The notes beneath the pieces were generated by a model. The model did not search any database. It was not told where the DNA came from and saw nothing but the letters and a program-made list of their open reading frames with translations. Below are positions 24,949-31,869 of a stretch of 64,000 bases of DNA, one piece after another. Where the stretch lies: positions 124,001 to 188,000 of the forward strand of contig JBGAGT010000006.1 of NCBI GenBank assembly GCA_044226535.1, in the 5' to 3' direction. Both the position numbers and the translations under genes were made by a program. This DNA comes from VBCG01 sp044226535. GTDB taxonomy: Bacteria; Pseudomonadota; Gammaproteobacteria; Burkholderiales; Casimicrobiaceae. Position 1 is the first letter of the stretch, and every line of letters starts with the position of its first letter.

Positions 24949-25707
24949 TCATTCGAGTCCCGTGAAGCGCGCGAACGTCCCGTGCCCCCGCCACAGGGGA
25001 ACCACGGTGTTGCCGGCGGACTCGGACGCCTGCTCGACGTTGGCGAGCGCCACCGAGGCGAAATGCCCGATGCTGCTCGTCGACGAGCACGTCGCCGCGA
25101 TCTCCATCCAGCTCGAGGGACGCTCCGCTTGCATCGCCGGGTAGCGCGTCGCGCGCACGACGACCCACTCGAGGCCTTTGCTGTCGCCGACGAACCAGAT
25201 CGATGGGTCGAAGCCGCGGTTGCCATGCCAGGAGGTGACCTCGTAGCCCTCCTTGCGGAGCTGTTGCCGCACCACTTCGACCGCCATGTCGTGGACTTCC
25301 CAATCGGTCATCTCGATCAACGCGTCGGATACCAGCGACAGCGGGTCGACGAGCTTGCGTGTCGCGGCATCGAGCAGCCCCCAGCCCGTCTCGGTGGGGA
25401 GCCAATTGCCTTCGACGCCGACCTTGCGCATCGGCATCACGCAAGCGTGGCCGTTGGCGAGCGAGGCGACGTGTCGGAGCGCATCCGGATTGCTTGGACC
25501 CTCGACATTGCGGTCGGCATCCTCGACGCGCACGAAGAACAGCTGGTTACCGAGGCGAAACGACAGGTGCTCGACGTACGGCGGATCCGGATATCGCCGC
25601 AGCCATGACTGGATGCCGCCGTCCATCCGCGCGTCCAGGTGCCTCGCCGCGCCGACCCAGCACGGCAGGAACTCCTCCGACATCGTTGTCATATCCACGG
25701 TGTACAT
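24949..25707 (-). CDS. Hypothetical protein
   Basis: 252 residues from ATG 25707 (GGGGA upstream). I do not recognise a family. The protein is soluble, without signal or membrane helix. Features: 'CWVGAARHLDARMDGGIQSW' near the start, several Trp residues (WLRRYPDPPYVEHLSFRLG; 'YEVTSWHGNRGFDPSIWFVG') and a C-terminal 'VPLWRGHGTFARF'. 'YEVTSWHGNRGFDPSIWF' followed by 'KGLEWVVVRA' has the alternating pattern of a nuclease-like or restriction-fold sheet, but no catalytic set is obvious. Longer readings of this frame upstream of 25707 are antisense to the HDAC-like gene. Confidence 0.7.
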   Translation of the reverse strand: MYTVDMTTMSEEFLPCWVGAARHLDARMDGGIQSWLRRYPDPPYVEHLSFRLGNQLFFVRVEDADRNVEGPSNPDALRHVASLANGHACVMPMRKVGVEGNWLPTETGWGLLDAATRKLVDPLSLVSDALIEMTDWEVHDMAVEVVRQQLRKEGYEVTSWHGNRGFDPSIWFVGDSKGLEWVVVRATRYPAMQAERPSSWMEIAATCSSTSSIGHFASVALANVEQASESAGNTVVPLWRGHGTFARFTGLE

Positions 25708-25753
25708 GGCGTCCCCACACGATGCTCCATGGGCAGCATGATCCGCGCCGCCG

Positions 25754-25770
25754 GGCTCACGCGGTGAGCC
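25754..25770. repeat. Stem-loop GGCTCAC-GCG-GTGAGCC
   Basis: 7-bp perfect inverted repeat 47 bp upstream of the 25707 gene start. The adjoining 16 bp GCGCCGCCGGGCTCAC (25745-25760) is identical to 29398-29413, placed similarly upstream of another unknown minus-strand gene. Confidence 0.6.
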
Positions 25771-25818
25771 AGCGGAGCGCCAGAATGGCAGCATGCCGAC
25801 AAGCAACAGCTCCAAATC

Positions 25819-26652
25819 GTGACGATCCAGGTCTTCTACACCGAGGCGATGGTCGCCGACGCGCAGACCCACTCCCCGAGTGCGCACAAGCCGGCGCTGG
25901 TCGTGGCCTCGTGGCGCAGGCTCGGCGTCGACATGGAGATCGTCGCGCCGCGGCCGGCGACCGTCGACGAGCTCGGCCGGGCACACGACCGCGCGTTCGT
26001 CGAGGACGTGCTGGCCTGCCGGCGCAACAACGGGTTCGACAACCGCTCGCCGTCGGTTGCGCGATCGCTGCCCTACACCTCGGGTGCGATGCTCGCGGCG
26101 GCGCGGGCGGCCGTCGCGTCGGGGGCCGTCGCCGTCGCACCGTGCTCGGGCTTCCATCACGCGGGCTACGCCAGTGCCGAGGGTTACTGCACGTTCAACG
26201 GCCTGATGGTGACGGCATGCGTGCTGCGCAACGAAGGCCTCGCGCGCCGCGTCGGCATCCTCGATTTCGACCAGCACTGGGGCAACGGCACACAGGACAT
26301 CATCGACCGCCTGGACGCGACGTGGGTCGTCCACTACAGCGCCGGAGCGCACTGGAGCGACCCCACGCGGGCGGGCGCATTCCTGCGCCAGATCCCGGCG
26401 ATCGTCGAGTCGATGGCCGATTGCGACGTCGTGCTCTACCAGGCTGGCGCCGATCCGCATGTCGACGATCCGCTCGGAGGCTGGCTGACGACCGAGCAAT
26501 TGAAGGAGCGGGATCGACATGTGTTCGAAGCGGCCGAGCGACATGCGTTGCCGGTCGCGTGGAATCTTGCGGGCGGGTATCAGGAGCCGTTGAGCAAGGT
26601 GCTCGGGATCCATGACAACACGATGCTCGAGTGCGCGGCGGTGTTTGCGTAG
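25819..26652 (+). CDS. Histone deacetylase-fold (AcuC/acetylpolyamine amidohydrolase-like) protein
   Basis: 277 residues, GTG start at 25819. Arginase/deacetylase fold: 'PCSGFHHAGYASAEGYCTFN' contains the paired His of the active site, 'LDFDQHWGNGTQ' and 'YQAGADPHVDDPLGG' hold the Zn-binding Asp/His/Asp. Zn-dependent deacetylase acting on acetyl-lysine, acetylpolyamine or similar. Shorter than class I HDACs; catalytic Tyr of the usual GGY is present in 'NLAGGYQEP'. Divergent from the unknown gene upstream. Confidence 0.88.
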   Translation: MTIQVFYTEAMVADAQTHSPSAHKPALVVASWRRLGVDMEIVAPRPATVDELGRAHDRAFVEDVLACRRNNGFDNRSPSVARSLPYTSGAMLAAARAAVASGAVAVAPCSGFHHAGYASAEGYCTFNGLMVTACVLRNEGLARRVGILDFDQHWGNGTQDIIDRLDATWVVHYSAGAHWSDPTRAGAFLRQIPAIVESMADCDVVLYQAGADPHVDDPLGGWLTTEQLKERDRHVFEAAERHALPVAWNLAGGYQEPLSKVLGIHDNTMLECAAVFA

Positions 26653-26751
26653 CGCGTCGCGTGCGCAGAACGCTCGTTCGACTGCACCAAGCTCACGTGT
26701 TGAGCCAGCGCTCCCCGATCATGGCTTCACGCACGATCAAGGGAGAACGCG

Positions 26752-28107
26752 ATGTCCAACGAGCTTTCGCCACAAGGCATCAACCTGCTGCTGACGCCGG
26801 ACAAGCCGGCGCTCGTCGACGGCCAGCCGACCACGCTGCGCGTCCTCGCCCGCATCCAGTCCCCGAGTGAAGGGGAGGGCGCAGGCCCGCGTCCACCGCT
26901 GCACGTGGCCATCGTGCTCGACCGTTCCGGCTCGATGGCCGGGACTCCGCTTGACGAGGCCAAGCGTTGCGCCCGCACGATGATCGACAGCCTGGCGCCC
27001 GATGACCAGGCGGCGATCTACGCCTTCGACGACGAGATCACCTGCATCGCACCCCTGCAGCCTGCCACCGGCAAGATGGGATTGGCGGCCGCACTCGCGT
27101 CGATCGACAGCGGCGGCATGACAAACCTGCATGGCGGCTGGCAGGCCGGCGCCGGCGACCTGGCGGATCACGTCACGGCAGGCGCGATCAGCCGCGTCAT
27201 CCTGCTCTCCGACGGCGCAGCCAACAAAGGCGAGACCGACCTCGAGGCGATCGCCACGCAGTGCAAGGCATTCGCGCGCAAGGGCGTGGGAACGTCCACC
27301 TACGGCCTCGGCGACCACTTCAACGAAGCGCTGATGATCGCCATGGCGAGCGCGGGCCTCGGCAGCGCCTACTACGGCCAGACCGCGGCCGACCTGGCTG
27401 AGCCGTTCGCGACCGAGTTCGCATTGCTCACCCACCTCAGCGCGCGGGGCCTCGTGCTCAAGGTGCACGCGCCCGAGGGCGTCGTCGTCAAGCTGCGCAA
27501 CGACTACCAGCCTGTGGAAGGCGAACCCAATGCGTGGAGGCTGCCGGACCTCGCCTTCGCATCGGAAGCGTGGGCATTGTTCGAGGTGACCGTTCCCGCC
27601 GACCAATCCGGCGAGGCGGCCGTCGACCCGAAGCATTTGCCGATCGTCGTCAGCGTGCAGGCCGCATCGATCGACAGCACGCCGCTCTTCGTCATGGCGT
27701 CGGTGCCGCCGCTCGCTGTCCTCGACCGCGCCGAGTGGGAGCGCCTGTTGCCGGACCGGCTAGTCGCCCAGCGCGCACTGGAATTGGACGCGGCGGATGC
27801 TTTGCTGGAAGTGCGGCGCTGCATCGAAGCAGGCGACTGGGAGAAGGCGACCGCGCTGGTCGCCGCCGCCAAGGCCAAGTTCGCGTCGCACGAGTGGGCC
27901 TCGGTGATCATGGCGACGATGGAGCGCCTGGTCACGCAGCGCGACAGCCGCAAGGGAAGCAAGGAAGCGATGTTCTCCGCGCGGCGGATGAACTATCGGC
28001 TTGCAGCGCTGGACGAGCTCGACCAGAAGCTGGATGTCGAGGAGAGCAAAGCTGCGTGGCTGCGGAGGAAGGGAGAGCAGGGCAAGGGCGATCCGTTGTC
28101 GAACTAA
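26752..28107 (+). CDS. VWA domain protein, stand-alone
   Basis: 451 residues, ATG with GGGAG upstream. VWA domain about residues 60-230 with a complete MIDAS: 'IVLDRSGSMAGTP' (D-x-S-x-S), Thr in 'GGMTNLHGGW', Asp in 'LLSDGAANKGETD'. It is followed by a beta-rich region and a helical C-terminus (about 340-451). No signal peptide or membrane helix, so unlike surface VWA proteins it is probably cytosolic. It lies 3 kb from a MoxR/VWA operon; MoxR ATPases commonly act on VWA partners, so a functional connection is possible. Confidence 0.85.
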   Translation: MSNELSPQGINLLLTPDKPALVDGQPTTLRVLARIQSPSEGEGAGPRPPLHVAIVLDRSGSMAGTPLDEAKRCARTMIDSLAPDDQAAIYAFDDEITCIAPLQPATGKMGLAAALASIDSGGMTNLHGGWQAGAGDLADHVTAGAISRVILLSDGAANKGETDLEAIATQCKAFARKGVGTSTYGLGDHFNEALMIAMASAGLGSAYYGQTAADLAEPFATEFALLTHLSARGLVLKVHAPEGVVVKLRNDYQPVEGEPNAWRLPDLAFASEAWALFEVTVPADQSGEAAVDPKHLPIVVSVQAASIDSTPLFVMASVPPLAVLDRAEWERLLPDRLVAQRALELDAADALLEVRRCIEAGDWEKATALVAAAKAKFASHEWASVIMATMERLVTQRDSRKGSKEAMFSARRMNYRLAALDELDQKLDVEESKAAWLRRKGEQGKGDPLSN

Positions 28108-28140
28108 ACGCAGTTTTCAGATTCTCTTCTTGGCAGCCTT

Positions 28141-28854
28141 CTACGTGTCTGCGGTGGCCGAGACCGAATACAGCGCGTACTTTGGAAAAGCAACGTGCCA
28201 CTTGCGGACGTCGATCAACCAAAAGCGCAGCTGCTCGGCTGCCATCGGGCGGGTAAGCCTGAAGTTTGTTTGCTGGGACATGGCCTGGTAGACATCTCGA
28301 TCCGAAGCGATGAGATTGGTGAGCATGTCGATGGACTTGCTTGGGTCGTGTCCACCTTCCGTCAGAAGCGCGTCACTGGGCACGTCGTCCACTCGAACCA
28401 GAATCGGCGCGGCAGATATGTCCAATTTTGCGAAGATCTGTGGATATTCCTGGTACAGCGCATCACGTATGCCGGGAACGTCCAGCCGAACAAGTCCCCG
28501 AAGAAGTTCCAAAGTGGTGCTCAGCAATTCGGAGCCGTAGGGGTTATTTGCGGCATACCGAACGGCAGTCTCGCGCGACGGCGAGAGATACGCTTGGCCG
28601 TGCTGGAAGTTCATCGCGGAAGACTTCTGCTCGACCATGGACTCGAAAGATCCCACCTTGACCATGTAGTCATCCAGCGGCGCAAGATGCTGTTGTACCA
28701 GCGGATACAGCTTCCGGGCAAACTCGAGGAGCCGCAAGTCGGCGATTGGATTGGCGCCTCCCAAGCCGAACTCCACAATGCCTGATAAGAAAAGAGTCGA
28801 CGTCCCGTGGTAAAGGGGAAAGGGAATCGTTGAGCAGTTCATGTTCTCCATCAT
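28141..28854 (-). CDS. Hypothetical protein with LYHGTS motif
   Basis: 237 residues. Start ATG 28854 overlaps the preceding stop (ATGA). I do not recognise a family. The N-terminal 'FPLYHGTSTLFLSGIVEFGL' and 'HGQAYLSPSRETAVRYA' resemble the first strand and donor loop of ADP-ribosyltransferase-fold proteins (an H-G-T motif then Y-L-S-x-x), which is suggestive only. The C-terminal half carries 'PILVRVDDVPSDALL', also seen in ART-like folds. Second gene of a two-gene unit and a candidate effector or toxin. Confidence 0.6.
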   Translation of the reverse strand: MMENMNCSTIPFPLYHGTSTLFLSGIVEFGLGGANPIADLRLLEFARKLYPLVQQHLAPLDDYMVKVGSFESMVEQKSSAMNFQHGQAYLSPSRETAVRYAANNPYGSELLSTTLELLRGLVRLDVPGIRDALYQEYPQIFAKLDISAAPILVRVDDVPSDALLTEGGHDPSKSIDMLTNLIASDRDVYQAMSQQTNFRLTRPMAAEQLRFWLIDVRKWHVAFPKYALYSVSATADT

Positions 28855-29363
28855 CCCAGATCCAAACTCGAGGTGCCGGCCGATATCGTCCACGTCGGGT
28901 CTTCCAGATCGCGCATGGCCTTCCGAAGTTTCTCCGGCTCGACCACACGCTCCTCCATGGGCGTGAGCATGGTGAGCTCCTTGCCCGTGCGTGGATCGCG
29001 GCCAAGCGGCATGACCGACGGCAGGAAACTCCGCAGCGCCTCCAATATGGCTGCCTCGGTGGCGCTGGTCAGGTGGATGGCGGGGAAGCTCGCAGGAACA
29101 CCGAGCGGAGAGACGAACATGGGCGAGAACAGATGCGGGCGCCCTGCGACGTCGAGCCCGAAGTCGAAGCGATCTTCGAGCACCGTGCCATCCAGCTCGA
29201 GCGCAAACGATCCACTGAGGTTCTTCCAGTTCACCTGGAACGCCGAAAGCGTCACGAGGGCGGGCGTTGGGCTGCATCGGACGTTCTTGTCGAGCCATTC
29301 GTCCAGCGCTTTCAGCCGATCCGGCGAGGGTCCCTTGGCTTGGGTATTCCTGGAAGCGTTCAT
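28851..29363 (-). CDS. Hypothetical protein, partner of the LYHGTS gene
   Basis: 170 residues from ATG 29363. No recognised family. Acidic/hydrophobic soluble protein: 'RLKALDEWLDKNVRCSPTPA', 'VNWKNLSGSFALELDGTVLE', 'RFDFGLDVAGRPHLFSPMF'. It precedes and overlaps the LYHGTS gene, so it could be its immunity/antitoxin or chaperone; this is inferred from gene pairing alone. Confidence 0.6.
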   Translation of the reverse strand: MNASRNTQAKGPSPDRLKALDEWLDKNVRCSPTPALVTLSAFQVNWKNLSGSFALELDGTVLEDRFDFGLDVAGRPHLFSPMFVSPLGVPASFPAIHLTSATEAAILEALRSFLPSVMPLGRDPRTGKELTMLTPMEERVVEPEKLRKAMRDLEDPTWTISAGTSSLDLG

Positions 29364-29402
29364 GTGGGTTCCATGATCATGCAAGCGCCGAGAATGCGCG
29401 CC

Positions 29403-29427
29403 GCCGGGCTCACCGTATGAGCCCGGC
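29403..29427. repeat. Perfect 10-bp stem-loop GCCGGGCTCA-CCGTA-TGAGCCCGGC
   Basis: Strong hairpin 40 bp upstream of the 29363 start. It shares 16 identical bases with the sequence beside the 25754 stem-loop. No T-run follows in either direction, so it is not an intrinsic terminator. Confidence 0.7.
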
Positions 29428-29507
29428 ATCAAATAGGCTGTGACCATGTTCTGCATCCGCGGCAATGAACACCACAACACGCGAACACATCGTAGGCACG
29501 CGCTGCA

Positions 29508-29537
29508 TTGACATCACGCGACCGCTCCCGCTACCAT
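29508..29537 (+). promoter_or_regulatory. Sigma70-type promoter ahead of the structured RNA
   Basis: Consensus -35 TTGACA (29508-29513) and -10 TACCAT (29532-29537) with 18-bp spacing. Predicted transcription starts near 29544 and runs into the structured RNA and terminator, towards the MoxR operon. Confidence 0.65.
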
Positions 29538-29543
29538 TCACGC

Positions 29544-29680
29544 GCATTTCGAGTTGGGCCGACGCCCATGCCAACCTGCCTACCCGGGCAAGGTGGATCG
29601 CGAAAGCGGGATGCGGCTCCGGGGCATCGGGGCAACCAAGCGGGGGCATGGCGTCGACCCTCCGCAACGGAGGGTTTTTC
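29544..29680 (+). ncRNA. Candidate structured RNA with four-way junction
   Basis: Promoter, structure and terminator bracket about 137 nt with no sensible ORF. Hand folding: P1 pairs 29560-29572 with 29645-29656 (GACGCC-C-ATGCC against GGCATGGCGTC, one bulge). Inside are P2 29574-29580/29587-29594 (ACCTGCC/GGCAAGGT, one bulged A), P3 29599-29608 (CGC-GAAA-GCG, a GNRA tetraloop) and P4 29610-29614/29624-29628 (GATGC/GCATC). A 16-nt purine-rich strand then returns to P1, and the terminator hairpin follows. It could be a small RNA or the sensing part of a riboswitch/attenuator for the downstream operon. It matches no Rfam family I can recall; the SAM-I core is absent. Confidence 0.45.
29658..29679 (+). 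terminator. Intrinsic terminator CCCTCCG-CAA-CGGAGGG-T5
   Basis: Perfect 7-bp GC-rich stem with 3-nt loop followed directly by five T. It ends the candidate RNA 113 bp before the MoxR start, so the operon needs either read-through/antitermination or its own promoter in 29681-29791. Confidence 0.85.
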
Positions 29681-29722
29681 GTTTGCGCTAGTCGACACGC
29701 CAGCTGATGCAACACGTCGCGA

Positions 29723-29764
29723 TTTAGCCCCAATTTCGGGCGACGCTAAACAAGACCGCTAAAC
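29723..29764. promoter_or_regulatory. CGCTAAAC direct repeats and inverted TTTAGC, candidate operator
   Basis: CGCTAAAC occurs twice, 13 bp apart (29744-29751, 29757-29764). An inverted half-site TTTAGC lies at 29723-29728, pairing with GCTAAA at 29745. The set ends 28 bp before the MoxR start codon, a suitable site for the operon's own WYL regulator. GCTAAAC appears again just after that regulator's stop (35528-35534). Confidence 0.45.
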
Positions 29765-29791
29765 GGGGCGCCGGCCTTGGAGTCGACGTCG

Positions 29792-31258
29792 ATGACCAGC
29801 ACGTCCAGCAGTTTCCTTCGCCCGCTCAACCTCTACGGACTCGATCACCTCGAGGCCGTGCTGCTGGCCGCGCTTGCCAGCGAAGCGCCGCTGCTTCTCA
29901 TCGGTGCGCACGGGACGGCCAAGTCGGCGCTGCTCAACCGAGTCGCGGGTGCCCTGGGCCTCGAGCATCGCCACTACAACGCGAGCCTCATCAGCTTCGA
30001 CGACCTGCTCGGCTTCCCGGTGCCGAATGCCGCGCGCGATGGCATCCAGTACCTCGACACGCCCGAGAGCATCTGGAGCGCGCAAAGCGTGTTCCTGGAC
30101 GAGATCTCCCGCTGCCGCCCGGAAGTGCAGAACAAGCTCTTCTCGCTGGTCCACGAAAGGCGCATCCAGGGACGGGCATTGTCGGCGCTGCGATTTCGCT
30201 GGGCGGCGATGAACCCGCCGCCGTGCGATATCGGTGTCGAGGACGGCGCGCAATCCGGGGACCCGCTCTCGCACGACGTGTACGAGGGCTCGCTTCCGCT
30301 CGACGCAGCGCTTGCCGATCGCTTTCCCTTCGTGGTGGCCGTGCCGGGCGTCGAGGATCTCTCGCGCAAGGACCGGCTGGCGCTAATCGCCTCGGGTGCG
30401 CAGGAAGCCGCCGGCGGCGAACATGTGGGCCGCCTCGTGGATGCCGCCCGCACCGCGCTCGGGCACGTCGACCATGCCTCGCGCGACTGGGTCTGCAACT
30501 ACGTGGAAGCACTCCTCGACCTCCTTCGCGACGCCGGTCTCGCCGTGAGCGGCCGCCGCGCCGGGTACCTGTTCTCGAACGCGCTTGCCATCACCGCCGC
30601 GAACGCCGCGCTGGAGCGAGCCGTCCCGCTCGAGGACGACGCCTTCCTCGCGCTCAAGTGGGGACTGCCCCAGAGGGCCCGCGGCACCGTCGTCGACGAA
30701 GCGAAGCTCCACGCTATCCATCGCGCCGCCGTGACCGCCGCCGGTGCCCCCACCAAGTCGGTGTGGCACGCACTGCGAGCGATACGCGACCCGCTGGAAA
30801 GGCTGGCGCACGCCGTCGGTGGCGCTTCTCCCCCCATGGGGCTGCTGGAGCTGTCGTCCTTCGTCAGCGACGCGTGGGCCGGCTTCACCCTTCCGCAACG
30901 CTACGTGCTCTCGCGGCACCTGCTGTATCGCCTCTCGACCGACAGGCGCGTCACCGTGCCGTGCTACGAGGCCGTGGCCGAGCCCGTCTACGCCGTGCAG
31001 GGCTTCGTAGAACAGGCCACGCACAAGAAGGAGGTTGCGCGCCAGCGGGTCGCCGGGCACCAGAAGGTGATCACCGTGGCACGCGAGCTTGCCCGCCAGG
31101 GCGAAGACGGCGTCCAGCTTGGCAACACGCTGCTGGCCCTGGCCTTCACGACCGAGGAAGTCTTCGAGCCGGCGGTGCTGGTCGAATTCGACCGGAAGTG
31201 TCGCGCACTGTTCGTGGAGGGCGCGGCGCAGGCTTCGCCCGCGAGGGAGGCGGCATGA
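29792..31258 (+). CDS. MoxR-family AAA+ ATPase
   Basis: 488 residues from ATG 29792 (GGAG about 10 nt upstream; TTG 29777 is an alternative). AAA+ core: Walker A GAHGTAKS (38-45), Walker B VFLDE (100-104) followed by 'ISRCRPEVQNKLFSLVHERR', and sensor-1 'RWAAMNPP'. 'ALADRFPFVV' is the region of the arginine finger. The all-helical lid lies C-terminally. MoxR ATPases remodel client proteins with VWA-domain partners. First gene of a five-gene operon with 4-bp overlaps; the VWA protein two genes on is its presumed partner. Confidence 0.92.
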   Translation: MTSTSSSFLRPLNLYGLDHLEAVLLAALASEAPLLLIGAHGTAKSALLNRVAGALGLEHRHYNASLISFDDLLGFPVPNAARDGIQYLDTPESIWSAQSVFLDEISRCRPEVQNKLFSLVHERRIQGRALSALRFRWAAMNPPPCDIGVEDGAQSGDPLSHDVYEGSLPLDAALADRFPFVVAVPGVEDLSRKDRLALIASGAQEAAGGEHVGRLVDAARTALGHVDHASRDWVCNYVEALLDLLRDAGLAVSGRRAGYLFSNALAITAANAALERAVPLEDDAFLALKWGLPQRARGTVVDEAKLHAIHRAAVTAAGAPTKSVWHALRAIRDPLERLAHAVGGASPPMGLLELSSFVSDAWAGFTLPQRYVLSRHLLYRLSTDRRVTVPCYEAVAEPVYAVQGFVEQATHKKEVARQRVAGHQKVITVARELARQGEDGVQLGNTLLALAFTTEEVFEPAVLVEFDRKCRALFVEGAAQASPAREAA

Positions 31259-31869
31259 GCACCGCCTCGACGCACAACGCGAAGACCGCGGATCCGGGCG
31301 GTGTCCTCCACAACATGAGTTCCCCGCCGCGCAGCATCGTCAACGTCACGGCGTTGCTGGCGGACACCGCGGAGGGATGTTCGGCGAGCGGGCTGCGCAC
31401 CGTCGGCTGCTTCAACTTCCTGGCGGGGTCGGATGCCGTCGTGCCAAGGCCCGTATTGCGCTCACTGCTGGGCGACAAGGGCCGCAACGGCACGGTACGC
31501 ATTCGCAAGCCCATGCGTGCGGCGCTGGCCGTGGCACGCGCGGTGGATGGTGTCGTGCTGGGCGACGAGGAGCTGGCCTCGTACGACACCCGCACCACGG
31601 AGTCCCTGGAAGACGAAGTGCTCGCGCGCGTGGGCAGCTGGGACCTGGACGAGCTCGACCTCCCGCCGCTGGGCTTCGTGGCGCAGCACCCCTGGGACGA
31701 GGACGCTTACCACCCGCTGCCCATCGACCGCTCGCCCAAGCGCACGCTGGCCGTGCTCGCGCACCAGCGCGGACGCATGTTCCTGCGTGACGAAAGGCCC
31801 ATCGGCTTCGCGTTGCAGCTCTACAAGCGCCACCACGTCATGGTGCCGCGCATCGGGAGGGCGCCATGA
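31255..31869 (+). CDS. Hypothetical protein of the MoxR-VWA-MetK operon
   Basis: 204 residues, unknown family. ATGA overlaps with both neighbours, so it is a translated operon member. The N-terminal 40 residues are polar and likely disordered. Then 'VNVTALLADTAEGCSASGLR' and 'NGTVRIRKPMRAALAVARAV', and an acidic C-terminal half with 'SWDLDELDLPPLGFVAQHPW' and 'LAVLAHQRGRMFLRDERPIGF'. No membrane segment or catalytic motif is recognisable. Could be an adaptor linking the ATPase to the VWA protein, or a substrate. Confidence 0.75.
   Translation: MSTASTHNAKTADPGGVLHNMSSPPRSIVNVTALLADTAEGCSASGLRTVGCFNFLAGSDAVVPRPVLRSLLGDKGRNGTVRIRKPMRAALAVARAVDGVVLGDEELASYDTRTTESLEDEVLARVGSWDLDELDLPPLGFVAQHPWDEDAYHPLPIDRSPKRTLAVLAHQRGRMFLRDERPIGFALQLYKRHHVMVPRIGRAP

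Noticed and set aside
25708..26613. Upstream extension of the 25707 gene to about 554 residues
   Set aside because: The extension is antisense to the HDAC-fold gene, whose Zn ligands are clear, and ATG 25707 has a good ribosome site.
29544..29660. tRNA-like gene
   Set aside because: Closing stem plus three arms superficially resembles a cloverleaf, but arm lengths, loops and the TTCGA-like T-loop do not fit.
29544..29680. SAM-I riboswitch
   Set aside because: A GGCAACC segment and a four-way junction recall SAM-I, but the conserved GGUGGAGGGA-type core and kink-turn are missing. Kept as an unclassified structured RNA.
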